Source: Clostridiales bacterium UBA4362 (GTDB lineage: Bacteria; Bacillota; Clostridia; TANB77; CAG-508). From it: DNA of 7,205 bases. The stretch is taken from NCBI GenBank assembly GCA_002393975.1, contig DGSM01000020.1:1-7205 (forward strand), in the 5' to 3' direction. The notes below the pieces were generated by a model. It made no database searches. It was given only the letters and a program-made list of their open reading frames with translations, and was not told the DNA's origin. The translations under genes were made by a program, and so were the position numbers. Shown in pieces: positions 1-6,239 of this stretch. The first letter of the stretch is position 1. Each line of letters starts with the position of its first letter.

Positions 1-1933
1 CTCTTGGTGAAATTTCAACATAATCAACTTCATCACTAGAAACTTCTTTAAATTCTGTTACATTTCTAACTTTGATTCTCTTGTTAATGAATTTACCTTT
101 ATCATTAACAGGTTCTGTAGCTAATGCTATCTTATAATTATCTTCATCATCAGCTGATAGGTAATCTACTTGATCAGTTAATTTTCCTGTTTTCTTATCA
201 ACTTTTCTATATGGAGCTTCTACAAATCCATATTCATTAATTCTTGCGAAAGAACATAGTGCTGAGATAAGACCAATGTTTGGTCCTTCAGGAGATTCTA
301 CAGGGCAAAGTCTTCCATAGTGAGTATAATGGATATCTCTAACCTCGAATCCAGCTCTTTCACGAGTAAGACCACCTGGTCCTAGTGCAGAAATTCTTCT
401 CTTATGAGTTAATTCTGATAATGGGTTTGTTTGGTCCATAAATTGTGATAATTGTGAACTACCAAAGAATTCACGAATTGCTGATGTGATTGGTTTTGTA
501 TTAATTAAAGCTTGTGGAGTAATAGCATCAAGATCTTGAACTGTCATTCTTTCACGAACAACTCTTTCAAGTCTTGCAAGACCAATTCTAAATTGGTTTT
601 GTAATAATTCTCCAACACTTCTAATACGACGATTTCCTAAATGGTCAATATCGTCAATCTTTCCTAATGAATGAGCTACATTTAATATATAGCTAATTGA
701 AGAAATAATATCTTCATTAGTAATATGTTTTGGAACTAATTCATCATAGTTTTCTTTTATAGCATCATGTAATTTTTTAGGTTCTGTTTTAGTAATTAAA
801 TCTTTAAGAACTGCATAGTTTACTAATTCATGGATATCTAAATCGCCGATATCTTTTGAAGTTACAAAACTCTTAATATCAACTGTTCCATTTCCTATTA
901 CAGTTACTTTTTCTTCTTTTACTAAAATATCAACACTATTGATACCTGCGTTTTGTATATTTACAGCTACTTCTGGGCTAATAGTTTCGCCTTTTTCCAC
1001 AAAAACTTCTCCAGTTTCTGGATCTGCAATAGTATCAAATGCTACTTGATTTGAAATACGTGTTGCTAAATTTAGTTTCTTATTAAATTTGTGTCTACCT
1101 ACTTTAGCTAAGTCGTATCTCTTAGGATCAAAGAATAATCTGTCGAACAATGTTCTAGCTGCTTCAACAGTTGGAAGTTCTCCAGGTCTTAATTTCTTAT
1201 AAATTTCTATTAAAGCATCATCTTGTGTTTTAATAGGATCCTTTTCTATAGTAGATTTCAAAAGATTTTCATCACCAAATAGGGCTAGTATTTGTTCATC
1301 TTTCTCAATTCCTATAGCTCTTAATAATGTAGTAATAGGTATTTTTCTTGTACGGTCTACTCTTACCCATAAAATATCATTATTATCTGTTTCATACTCT
1401 AGCCATGCTCCTCTTAGTGGCATAACTGTTGAAGATAATAGATATTTACCAGTTTTAGTATCCATAGTAGATGCATAATAGCAGCTTGGACTTCTAACTA
1501 ACTGACTTACTACAACTCTCTCTGCACCGTTAATAACAAATGTACCTGTTTCTGTCATTACTGGGAAATCACCTAAGTAAATAACTTGCTCCTTAATTTC
1601 ACCAGTCTCACGATTAAACAATCTTACTTTTACATGTAATTTTGTTGAATATGTGGCATCTCTCTCTTTTGCCTCGTCAACAGTGTACTTTGTTTCTTCA
1701 TCCATGTGGTAATCTAGGAAATCTAAAACTAAGTTCTCTGAATAGTCAACTATTGGAGATACTTCTCTTAAAACTTCCCCTAGTCCTTCGTTAACAAACC
1801 AGTTGTAAGAATCTTTTTGAACCTTGATAAGGTTTGGCATTTCAATAAAGTCACCAATTTTAGAAAAAGATTTACGGGTTGTTTTCTCGTGCTTAACGTC
1901 TTTTACATCAACGTTTACCTTAGTATTTGCCAA
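1..1933 (-). CDS. rpoB: RNA polymerase beta subunit, N-terminal part (cut by left edge)
   Basis: This is the catalytic-core beta subunit of DNA-dependent RNA polymerase. 644 residues are visible, and the 3' end lies beyond base 1, just after the VDYVEISPR segment. No stop codon interrupts the frame. Recognition rests on family motifs: MPNLIKVQ near residue 32, GAERVVVSQLVRSP at 136-149, the rifampicin region GSSQLSQFMDQTNPLSEL from residue 491, then THKRRISALGPGGLTRERAG, and THYGRLCP with SPEGPNIGLI up to residue 556. The start is TTG at 1931-1933, eight nucleotides after AAGGAGGA; no in-frame ATG is better placed. TTG starts are known for rpoB in Firmicutes. Numbering runs 16 behind E. coli through the rifampicin region. 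A small variation is SPSCYY at 148-153 where SPGVYY or SPGVFF is usual. The gene has its own long leader and follows glyA rather than rplL. Identity is essentially certain. Confidence 0.98.
   Translation of the reverse strand, partial: MANTKVNVDVKDVKHEKTTRKSFSKIGDFIEMPNLIKVQKDSYNWFVNEGLGEVLREVSPIVDYSENLVLDFLDYHMDEETKYTVDEAKERDATYSTKLHVKVRLFNRETGEIKEQVIYLGDFPVMTETGTFVINGAERVVVSQLVRSPSCYYASTMDTKTGKYLLSSTVMPLRGAWLEYETDNNDILWVRVDRTRKIPITTLLRAIGIEKDEQILALFGDENLLKSTIEKDPIKTQDDALIEIYKKLRPGELPTVEAARTLFDRLFFDPKRYDLAKVGRHKFNKKLNLATRISNQVAFDTIADPETGEVFVEKGETISPEVAVNIQNAGINSVDILVKEEKVTVIGNGTVDIKSFVTSKDIGDLDIHELVNYAVLKDLITKTEPKKLHDAIKENYDELVPKHITNEDIISSISYILNVAHSLGKIDDIDHLGNRRIRSVGELLQNQFRIGLARLERVVRERMTVQDLDAITPQALINTKPITSAIREFFGSSQLSQFMDQTNPLSELTHKRRISALGPGGLTRERAGFEVRDIHYTHYGRLCPVESPEGPNIGLISALCSFARINEYGFVEAPYRKVDKKTGKLTDQVDYLSADDEDNYKIALATEPVNDKGKFINKRIKVRNVTEFKEVSSDEVDYVEISPR
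383..463 (-). other. rpoB: Rifampicin-resistance-determining region of rpoB (wild-type-like)
   Basis: Residues 491-517 of the visible protein align without gaps to the classic E. coli 507-533 cluster. The positions most often mutated in resistant isolates carry the sensitive residues: Asp500 (E. coli 516, codon 434-436), His510 (E. coli 526, codon 404-406) and Ser515 (E. coli 531, codon 389-391). Cluster II also looks wild type, with Pro548 and Ile556 matching E. coli 564 and 572. The sequence therefore predicts no target-based rifampicin resistance; other resistance mechanisms cannot be judged here. Confidence 0.9.
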
Positions 1934-1941
1934 AATACTTT

Positions 1942-1949
1942 TCCTCCTT
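1942..1949 (-). promoter_or_regulatory. Ribosome binding site of rpoB
   Basis: AAGGAGGA lies eight nucleotides before the TTG codon. It matches the anti-Shine-Dalgarno sequence almost fully and fixes the non-ATG start. The site lies 11 nucleotides downstream of the long leader hairpin, so folding of that hairpin could affect ribosome access, though it does not cover the site directly. Confidence 0.9.
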
Positions 1950-1960
1950 AAAATATCTTA

Positions 1961-2040
1961 AGCAGAGTTCGTAAACTTATGTGATTATTTTCGAGCTCTT
2001 CTTTGCATATAATCATCCTTACAAACTTTTTGTGCCTGCT
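1961..2040 (-). other. Long imperfect hairpin in the rpoB leader RNA
   Basis: Read on the minus strand, three helices nest. AGCAG (2036-2040) pairs with CTGCT (1961-1965). AGTTTGTAA (2019-2027) pairs with TTACGAACT (1966-1974), nine pairs with one G-U. GATTAT (2009-2014) pairs with ATAATC (1983-1988). The first two helices are contiguous on the 3' side and separated by an 8-nt bulge on the 5' side. The apical loop is about 20 nt and contains the palindrome GAGCTC. No T-tract follows, so it is not a terminator. A seven-codon ORF begins at the loop. I do not recognise it as a named leader family; it could be a protein-binding or processing element. Folding is inferred from pairing by eye. Confidence 0.55.
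1985..2008 (-). CDS. Possible seven-residue leader peptide MQRRARK
   Basis: ATG at 2006-2008 opens a seven-codon frame ending in TAA at 1985-1987. AAGG lies eight nucleotides upstream (2017-2020), a workable ribosome-binding spacing. The peptide is strikingly basic (three Arg, one Lys in seven). The start codon falls at the base of the apical loop of the leader hairpin, and the stop lies within its 3' arm. An alternative ATG at 2014-2016 opens a 22-codon frame whose stop (1948-1950) overlaps the rpoB ribosome binding site, but its AAGG abuts the ATG and leaves no spacing. ORFs this short occur by chance, so expression is unproven. Confidence 0.22.
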   Translation of the reverse strand: MQRRARK

Positions 2041-2065
2041 CCAAAACAAAAAATTTGTAAAAACT

Positions 2066-2094
2066 ATTATATGTAATTCTTCTCTGAAAATAAT
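2066..2094 (-). promoter_or_regulatory. Possible second rpoB promoter, downstream of the leader terminator
   Basis: A perfect -10 hexamer TATAAT occupies 2066-2071. Seventeen nucleotides upstream the -35 candidate is only ATTATT (2089-2094), two matches of six, and there is no TG extension of the -10. In DNA this AT-rich, a chance TATAAT is easy to find. If real, it would provide rpoB transcription that bypasses the terminator at 2109-2160. Confidence 0.25.
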
Positions 2095-2108
2095 TATAGA
2101 AAACTAAT

Positions 2109-2160
2109 AAAAAAGACAAAAAAGGTAAACCGATCTTCCTAAGAAAATCAGCGTTTACCT
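2109..2160 (-). terminator. Strong intrinsic terminator inside the rpoB leader
   Basis: On the minus strand AGGTAAAC (2153-2160) pairs with GTTTACCT (2123-2130). Inside, GATTTTC (2143-2149) pairs with GAAGATC (2132-2138), closing a four-base loop. That gives about 15 pairs with a small internal loop, followed directly by TTTTTGTCTTTTTT. It lies about 90 nt downstream of the predicted start of the rpoB promoter and about 190 nt after the glyA stop. It could be an attenuator of rpoB, the terminator of glyA read-through transcripts, or both. No convincing alternative antiterminator pairing was found by eye. Confidence 0.85.
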
Positions 2161-2176
2161 TTTAATTTCAATATTT

Positions 2177-2209
2177 TTATTTCATCTCGTTCTGATATGA
2201 ATAAAACAT
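2177..2209 (-). CDS. Possible ten-residue leader peptide MFYSYQNEMK upstream of the terminator
   Basis: ATG at 2207-2209 opens a ten-codon frame ending in TAA at 2177-2179. A partial ribosome binding site (AGAGGG) sits about seven nucleotides upstream. The ORF lies between the predicted rpoB transcription start and the leader terminator, with its stop 16 nt before the hairpin. This is the geometry of a leader peptide that could influence attenuation. Three of the ten residues are aromatic, with no run of a single amino acid of the kind seen in biosynthetic attenuators. It may be a chance ORF. Confidence 0.2.
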   Translation of the reverse strand: MFYSYQNEMK

Positions 2210-2254
2210 CTATTAGCCCTCTAGATCTTATTCGTACATAAATATACTTGTTCT

Positions 2255-2283
2255 ATTATAAGTTAATTCATAAATAAAGTCAA
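2255..2283 (-). promoter_or_regulatory. Sigma-A-type promoter of rpoB
   Basis: The -35 hexamer TTGACT (2278-2283) and the -10 hexamer TATAAT (2255-2260) are separated by exactly 17 nt, five and six matches to consensus. Transcription should begin near 2248-2249, giving a leader of about 315 nt before the rpoB start codon. It starts 62 bp past the glyA stop and reads into rpoB, so rpoB need not depend on the glyA promoter. Confidence 0.85.
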
Positions 2284-2345
2284 TGTTTTTTATTAAAAAA
2301 TTGTTGATTTTTTTATTTTTTTATGCTAGGGGCTGTATACATAAT

Positions 2346-3593
2346 TTATTTCTTTACAGATTCAATTAAATCAACTACTTTTTTTGTATATTCTTCTCTT
2401 GCCTCTTCTTGTTTTTCTTCTTTAACAATCTTTAAATAATCCATAATTATTTTAGCAAGTTTTTCAAAATCTTTTTCTTTCCAACCTTTAGTTGTCATAG
2501 CTGGAACACCAATTCTTACTCCTGATGATTTAAGTGGTGGTAATGTATCATTTGGTATTTGGTTCTTGTTAACTGTTATATGGATCTTGTCTAGTTCAGT
2601 TTCGCAAACCTTTCCTGTTACTCCAATAGAATTATATACATCTAGAACAAACATATGATTATCTGTTCCGCCAGAGATTATCTTAAATCCGCCATTGATA
2701 AAAGCCTCTGAAAATGCTTTTGCATTTTTTATAATTTGTTTTGCATATTTCTTAAATTCTGGTGTTGCAGCTTCTTCAAAGCAAATTCCTTTAGCAGCAA
2801 TAATATGTTCTAATGGTCCTCCTTGTATTCCTGGGAAAACAGCTTTATTAATTTCTTTAATGATTTCTTCTGAATCAGTAATAATTAATCCGCCTCTTGG
2901 GCCTCTTAAAGTCTTATGAGTTGTAGAAGTTATTACATCTGCAATTCCTACTGGGCTTGGATGAATTCCTGCAGCAATTAGTCCTGCAACATGAGCCATA
3001 TCTACCATGTAATATGGTCTTTCACCATCATGTTTTTTAGCATATTTATCTAGAATATCTTTGAACTTTTGATAATCAATTGTTCTTGAATATGAACTTG
3101 CTCCTACTATTACCATCTTTGGATTATGCTCATTTAGAAGCTTTTCAAATTGTTTGTAGTCAATGATTCCATTCTCGTCAACTCCATATGAATAGATTTC
3201 ATAATCTTGACCTGAGAAACTCATTTTATGTCCATGTGTTAAGTGACCACCTGCTCCTAAATCCATTCCAAGTACTACATCACCTTTTTTAAGAAGAGCT
3301 CTATAAACTGCTTGATTTGCACTGCTTCCGGAATGAGGTTGAACATTTGCAAATTTGCATCCAAATAGTTTACATACATCTTCTATGGCTTTAGTCTCTA
3401 TCATGTCTATAAATTCACATCCACCATAATAGCGCTTTCCTGGATAACCTTCAGCATATTTATTAGTTAAAATGCTTCCACAAGCATTTAAAACTCTTTG
3501 GCTTGGGAAATTCTCTGAAGCTATTAGTTCTACATTGTGTTCTTGCCTTTGTCTCTCTAATTCAATTATTTCTTCATAAGATTCTTTTATCAT
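2346..3593 (-). CDS. glyA: Serine hydroxymethyltransferase
   Basis: GlyA is a cytosolic pyridoxal-phosphate enzyme that interconverts serine and glycine while charging tetrahydrofolate with a one-carbon unit for purine, thymidylate and methionine synthesis. The 415-residue length is normal. Motifs in order: ELIASENF (22-29), YAEGYPGKRYYGG (46-58), QPHSGSSANQA (85-95), GHLTHG (116-121), VDMAHVAGL (197-205) with Asp198 and His201 at the cofactor site, STTHKTLRGPRGG (223-235) with Lys227 as the Schiff-base lysine, and SGVRIG with Arg360 for the substrate carboxylate. The chosen ATG (3591-3593) lies seven nt after AGGAGGTT. A longer reading from 3629 is rejected because it would start upstream of this site and near the predicted transcription start. 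The gene has its own promoter and a short leader of about 28 nt with no room for a riboswitch. No strong terminator immediately follows its stop. Confidence 0.98.
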   Translation of the reverse strand: MIKESYEEIIELERQRQEHNVELIASENFPSQRVLNACGSILTNKYAEGYPGKRYYGGCEFIDMIETKAIEDVCKLFGCKFANVQPHSGSSANQAVYRALLKKGDVVLGMDLGAGGHLTHGHKMSFSGQDYEIYSYGVDENGIIDYKQFEKLLNEHNPKMVIVGASSYSRTIDYQKFKDILDKYAKKHDGERPYYMVDMAHVAGLIAAGIHPSPVGIADVITSTTHKTLRGPRGGLIITDSEEIIKEINKAVFPGIQGGPLEHIIAAKGICFEEAATPEFKKYAKQIIKNAKAFSEAFINGGFKIISGGTDNHMFVLDVYNSIGVTGKVCETELDKIHITVNKNQIPNDTLPPLKSSGVRIGVPAMTTKGWKEKDFEKLAKIIMDYLKIVKEEKQEEAREEYTKKVVDLIESVKK

Positions 3594-3600
3594 ATATGTC

Positions 3601-3608
3601 AACCTCCT
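3601..3608 (-). promoter_or_regulatory. Ribosome binding site of glyA
   Basis: AGGAGGTT is a full Shine-Dalgarno match seven nucleotides before the ATG at 3591-3593. It decides the start codon against the upstream in-frame ATG at 3627-3629. Confidence 0.92.
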
Positions 3609-3628
3609 AAAATATATTTTCAAGGGCA

Positions 3629-3657
3629 ATTATATTTTATCAATAAACTAGTGTCAA
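3629..3657 (-). promoter_or_regulatory. Consensus sigma-A promoter of glyA
   Basis: TTGACA (3652-3657) and TATAAT (3629-3634) with a 17-nt spacer match consensus at all twelve positions. The start should fall near 3620-3622, leaving an untranslated leader of about 28 nt. Strong constitutive expression is inferred. Confidence 0.9.
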
Positions 3658-3678
3658 TATAAATAATAACTGCTTTTT

Positions 3679-3688
3679 AAAGATCTTT
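3679..3688. repeat. Short perfect palindrome between the divergent promoters
   Basis: AAAGATCTTT is a ten-base perfect palindrome about midway between the -35 elements of glyA and clpE. It could be an operator, but it is short, AT-rich and matches no regulator site I recognise. Confidence 0.2.
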
Positions 3689-3716
3689 GGTTTATCTTTT
3701 GAAACTCTTAAATATG

Positions 3717-3745
3717 TTGACTATTGGCTCAAAAAAATATATAAT
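3717..3745 (+). promoter_or_regulatory. Sigma-A-type promoter of clpE
   Basis: TTGACT (3717-3722) and TATAAT (3740-3745) with a 17-nt spacer give eleven of twelve consensus matches. The expected start is near 3752, about 22 nt before the ATG. I looked for the tandem heptads of the CtsR heat-shock repressor and for the HrcA CIRCE inverted repeat; neither is present in recognisable form. A stress-specific switch is therefore not evident. Confidence 0.85.
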
Positions 3746-3758
3746 TGTTGAATAGAAT

Positions 3759-3762
3759 GGAG
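3759..3762 (+). promoter_or_regulatory. Weak ribosome binding site of clpE
   Basis: GGAG lies 11 nt before the ATG at 3774-3776. It is shorter and further away than the sites of glyA and rpoB, suggesting weaker translation. No better in-frame start exists, and the zinc-finger cysteines begin at residue 3, so this start is needed. Confidence 0.6.
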
Positions 3763-3773
3763 TATAAAAATAT

Positions 3774-6239
3774 ATGATTTGTTCAGATTGTAAAAAGAAT
3801 ACAGCTGTCGTTTTTGTAGATGAAAAAGATGAAAATGGAAAAGCAGTAAAAAAAGGTTATTGCTACAATTGTGCAAAAAAGCATGGTATCAATCCTTTTA
3901 ACAACCTTTCTCCTAATCTACATTTAAGCGATGATGATATAAAAAATATGACATCACAATTAAATGATATGCTTAATGACTTATCTAATAACATTTCTAA
4001 TATGTCACCTGAGGAATTAGAGCAATTACAAAATGCCGCTCAAGCAAGTGGTATTAATTTGAGTGGGAATCCTGAAGACTATGATGATGCAAATGTTGAA
4101 TTAGATGATGAAGCACAAAATGGTGATGATCCAGAAATCAGACAAAATGGAACTCCTATGGGATTTGCTGTTCCTTTAAGTTCCCTATTTTCTGGAATGT
4201 TTAATAAAGATTCAAAAGAATCTAATGACTCTCAAGAGCCTAATGGTTCTACAACAAATGTTAAGACCACTGTTAAGAAAAATAAGAAATTAAAATATCT
4301 TAATACTTATGGTTCTAATCTTACTCAAAAAGCAAGAGAAAACAAAATTGACAATGTTGTAGGTCGTGATAGAGAAATCGAAAGAGTTGTTGAAATCTTA
4401 AATAGAAGAACTAAAAATAACCCTTGTTTAATTGGTGAACCTGGTGTTGGTAAAACAGCTATAGCTTTAGGATTAGCTCTAAGAATTAATAATGGACAAG
4501 TTCCAGCAAAACTTCTTGCTAAAGAAGTATACCAATTAGATATGACAGCAGTTGTTGCAGGTACTCAATTTAGAGGTCAATTCGAAGCTAGAATGAAATC
4601 TATTATTGATGAATGTAAACAAGCAGGAAATGTTATTTTAGTAATTGATGAGCTTCATAACATTGTAGGTGCTGGTGATGCTGATCATTCAATGAATGCT
4701 GCAAATATCTTAAAACCTAGTTTAGCAGATGGAACAATTCAACTTATTGGTACTACTACTTTAACAGAGTATCGTAAATACATAGAAAAAGATTCTGCTT
4801 TAGAGAGAAGATTCCAACCTGTTATAGTTGAAGAACCATCTATTCAAGATAGTATCGAAATATTAAAAGGTATTAAATCTTATTATGAAGATTATCACAA
4901 AGTTCAAATATCTGATAATGTTATAGAAAACATTGTTAAGATGTCTGAAAGATATATTCACGATAGATTTTTACCAGATAAAGCAATTGATGTTCTAGAT
5001 GAAGCTTGTTCAAGAATTAATTTAGAAAATAAAGATTTATATGAATTAGAAGTTCTTAAGAATAAACTTCAAGAAGTTCAATCTCAAAAAGTAGATGCTG
5101 CTGAAGCTGATTCTACTGAAGATTATAAAAAAGCTGCTGAGCTAAAAACTCAAGAATTAAATCTTGAAGAAAACATTCATAAAATTGAAGAAAGAATGAA
5201 ACCAGTTGAACTTACATTTGAAGATATTGCAAGAGTAATTGAAAGTTGGACTAAGATTCCTGTTCAAAAGATTACTGAAGCAGAAACTCAAAAATTATTA
5301 AACTTAGAAGATCATCTTCATGAAAGAATTATTGGACAAAATGATGCTGTTGAATCAGTTTCAAGAGCAATTAGAAGAAATAGAGCAGGATTAAAATCTA
5401 CTAAACGTCCCCCATCTTTCATATTTGTTGGTCCTACTGGTGTTGGTAAAACAGAACTTTCAAAAGCATTAGCTGTTGAATTATTTGGAAACGAAGAATC
5501 TATTATAAGAATAGATATGTCTGAATATATGGAGAGTAACTCTACAGCTAAACTTATAGGAGCTCCTCCAGGATATGTTGGATATGATGATGCAGGTCAA
5601 TTAACTGAAAAAGTTAAACGTCATCCTTATTCTATTGTATTATTAGATGAGATTGAAAAAGCTCATCCTGATGTATTTAACATATTACTACAAGTATTAG
5701 ATGATGGTAGACTTACAGATGCTCAAGGAAATACTGTAAGCTTTGAAAATACAATTATTATTATGACATCAAATGTTGGTTCAACAAGCAGTAATTCTAT
5801 TGGTTTTGGTACTGTAAGTGATTTAAATAGAACAAAAATAATGAATAGCTTAAAAGAAGCTTTTAGACCTGAATTCTTAAACAGAGTTGATGAAATAGTT
5901 GTATTTGATTCATTAAATGATGATGATTTACACAAAATAATCGAACTAATGCTTGCAGATACTCAAAAAGTTCTAGATGATAGAAATATTAAAATGTATA
6001 TAGACAAAGATGCCAAAGAATATCTTCTAAAGAAAGGTACAAACATTCAATATGGTGCAAGACCTCTAAGAAGATCTGTTCAAAAGTATATTGAAGATGA
6101 ATTATCAGAAATGATTTTAAGATCTACTTTAAAGAATGGCCAAAAAGTCTATGTATCTTATAGTAAGAAAGACGACAAATTAACATTTAAAGTTAAAGAT
6201 AAAGAAGATGTTAAAGAAGCAAAAAAGAATGAAGATTAA
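3774..6239 (+). CDS. clpE: ClpE-type AAA+ unfoldase, ATP-binding subunit of Clp protease
   Basis: This is a two-ring Hsp100 ATPase that unfolds proteins and feeds them to ClpP in the cytosol. Residues 1-38 form a four-cysteine zinc finger (Cys3, Cys6, Cys30, Cys33) in place of the double Clp-N domain of ClpC, which is the ClpE hallmark. A long acidic, Asn/Ser-rich linker spans about 40-175. D1 has Walker A GEPGVGKT (221-228), pore loop GTQFRGQFE (263-271), Walker B ending at Glu293 and ERRF (344-347). A helical, UVR-like middle segment (about 420-475) includes EDYKKAAELK. D2 has GPTGVGKT (553-560), pore loop GYVGYD (600-605), Walker B IVLLDE (621-626), RPEFLNRVDE (698-707) and sensor-2 GARPLRR (761-767). 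IGFG at 676-679 fits the ClpP-docking loop. At 821 residues it is longer than B. subtilis ClpE (about 700). It is monocistronic, with its own promoter and terminator. The ClpE subtype is less certain than the family. Confidence 0.93.
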   Translation: MICSDCKKNTAVVFVDEKDENGKAVKKGYCYNCAKKHGINPFNNLSPNLHLSDDDIKNMTSQLNDMLNDLSNNISNMSPEELEQLQNAAQASGINLSGNPEDYDDANVELDDEAQNGDDPEIRQNGTPMGFAVPLSSLFSGMFNKDSKESNDSQEPNGSTTNVKTTVKKNKKLKYLNTYGSNLTQKARENKIDNVVGRDREIERVVEILNRRTKNNPCLIGEPGVGKTAIALGLALRINNGQVPAKLLAKEVYQLDMTAVVAGTQFRGQFEARMKSIIDECKQAGNVILVIDELHNIVGAGDADHSMNAANILKPSLADGTIQLIGTTTLTEYRKYIEKDSALERRFQPVIVEEPSIQDSIEILKGIKSYYEDYHKVQISDNVIENIVKMSERYIHDRFLPDKAIDVLDEACSRINLENKDLYELEVLKNKLQEVQSQKVDAAEADSTEDYKKAAELKTQELNLEENIHKIEERMKPVELTFEDIARVIESWTKIPVQKITEAETQKLLNLEDHLHERIIGQNDAVESVSRAIRRNRAGLKSTKRPPSFIFVGPTGVGKTELSKALAVELFGNEESIIRIDMSEYMESNSTAKLIGAPPGYVGYDDAGQLTEKVKRHPYSIVLLDEIEKAHPDVFNILLQVLDDGRLTDAQGNTVSFENTIIIMTSNVGSTSSNSIGFGTVSDLNRTKIMNSLKEAFRPEFLNRVDEIVVFDSLNDDDLHKIIELMLADTQKVLDDRNIKMYIDKDAKEYLLKKGTNIQYGARPLRRSVQKYIEDELSEMILRSTLKNGQKVYVSYSKKDDKLTFKVKDKEDVKEAKKNED

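Noticed and set aside
2160..2231. Antiterminator pairing between the early leader (AGATCT) and the terminator 3' arm (AAGATC)
   Set aside because: Only about five base pairs can form, which cannot compete with a 15-pair hairpin.
2295..2313. AT-only hairpin AAAAAAT...ATTTTTT after glyA as a terminator
   Set aside because: The stem has seven A-T pairs and no G-C pair, too weak for a credible terminator. The stronger hairpin at 2109-2160 is the more likely stop for glyA transcripts.
1934..2345. L10-type ribosomal protein leader or another known riboswitch
   Set aside because: No rplJ follows, and no kink-turn or riboswitch core that I recognise is visible; the element is left unnamed.
2695..2919. 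Plus-strand open frame of 74 codons
   Set aside because: It lies wholly antisense inside glyA, has no ribosome binding site or recognisable protein features, and glyA motifs explain this DNA.
3594..3629. Twelve-residue N-terminal extension of GlyA
   Set aside because: The strong AGGAGGTT at 3601-3608 and the predicted transcription start near 3621 lie inside or downstream of the extension, so the ATG at 3591-3593 is the start.
3660..3735. CtsR operator upstream of clpE
   Set aside because: Partial likenesses around 3686-3705 and 3717-3731 do not form two direct heptads with a three-base gap, so no site is called.
5723..5935. Minus-strand open frame of 70 codons
   Set aside because: It lies antisense within the second ATPase domain of clpE and shows no independent coding signal.
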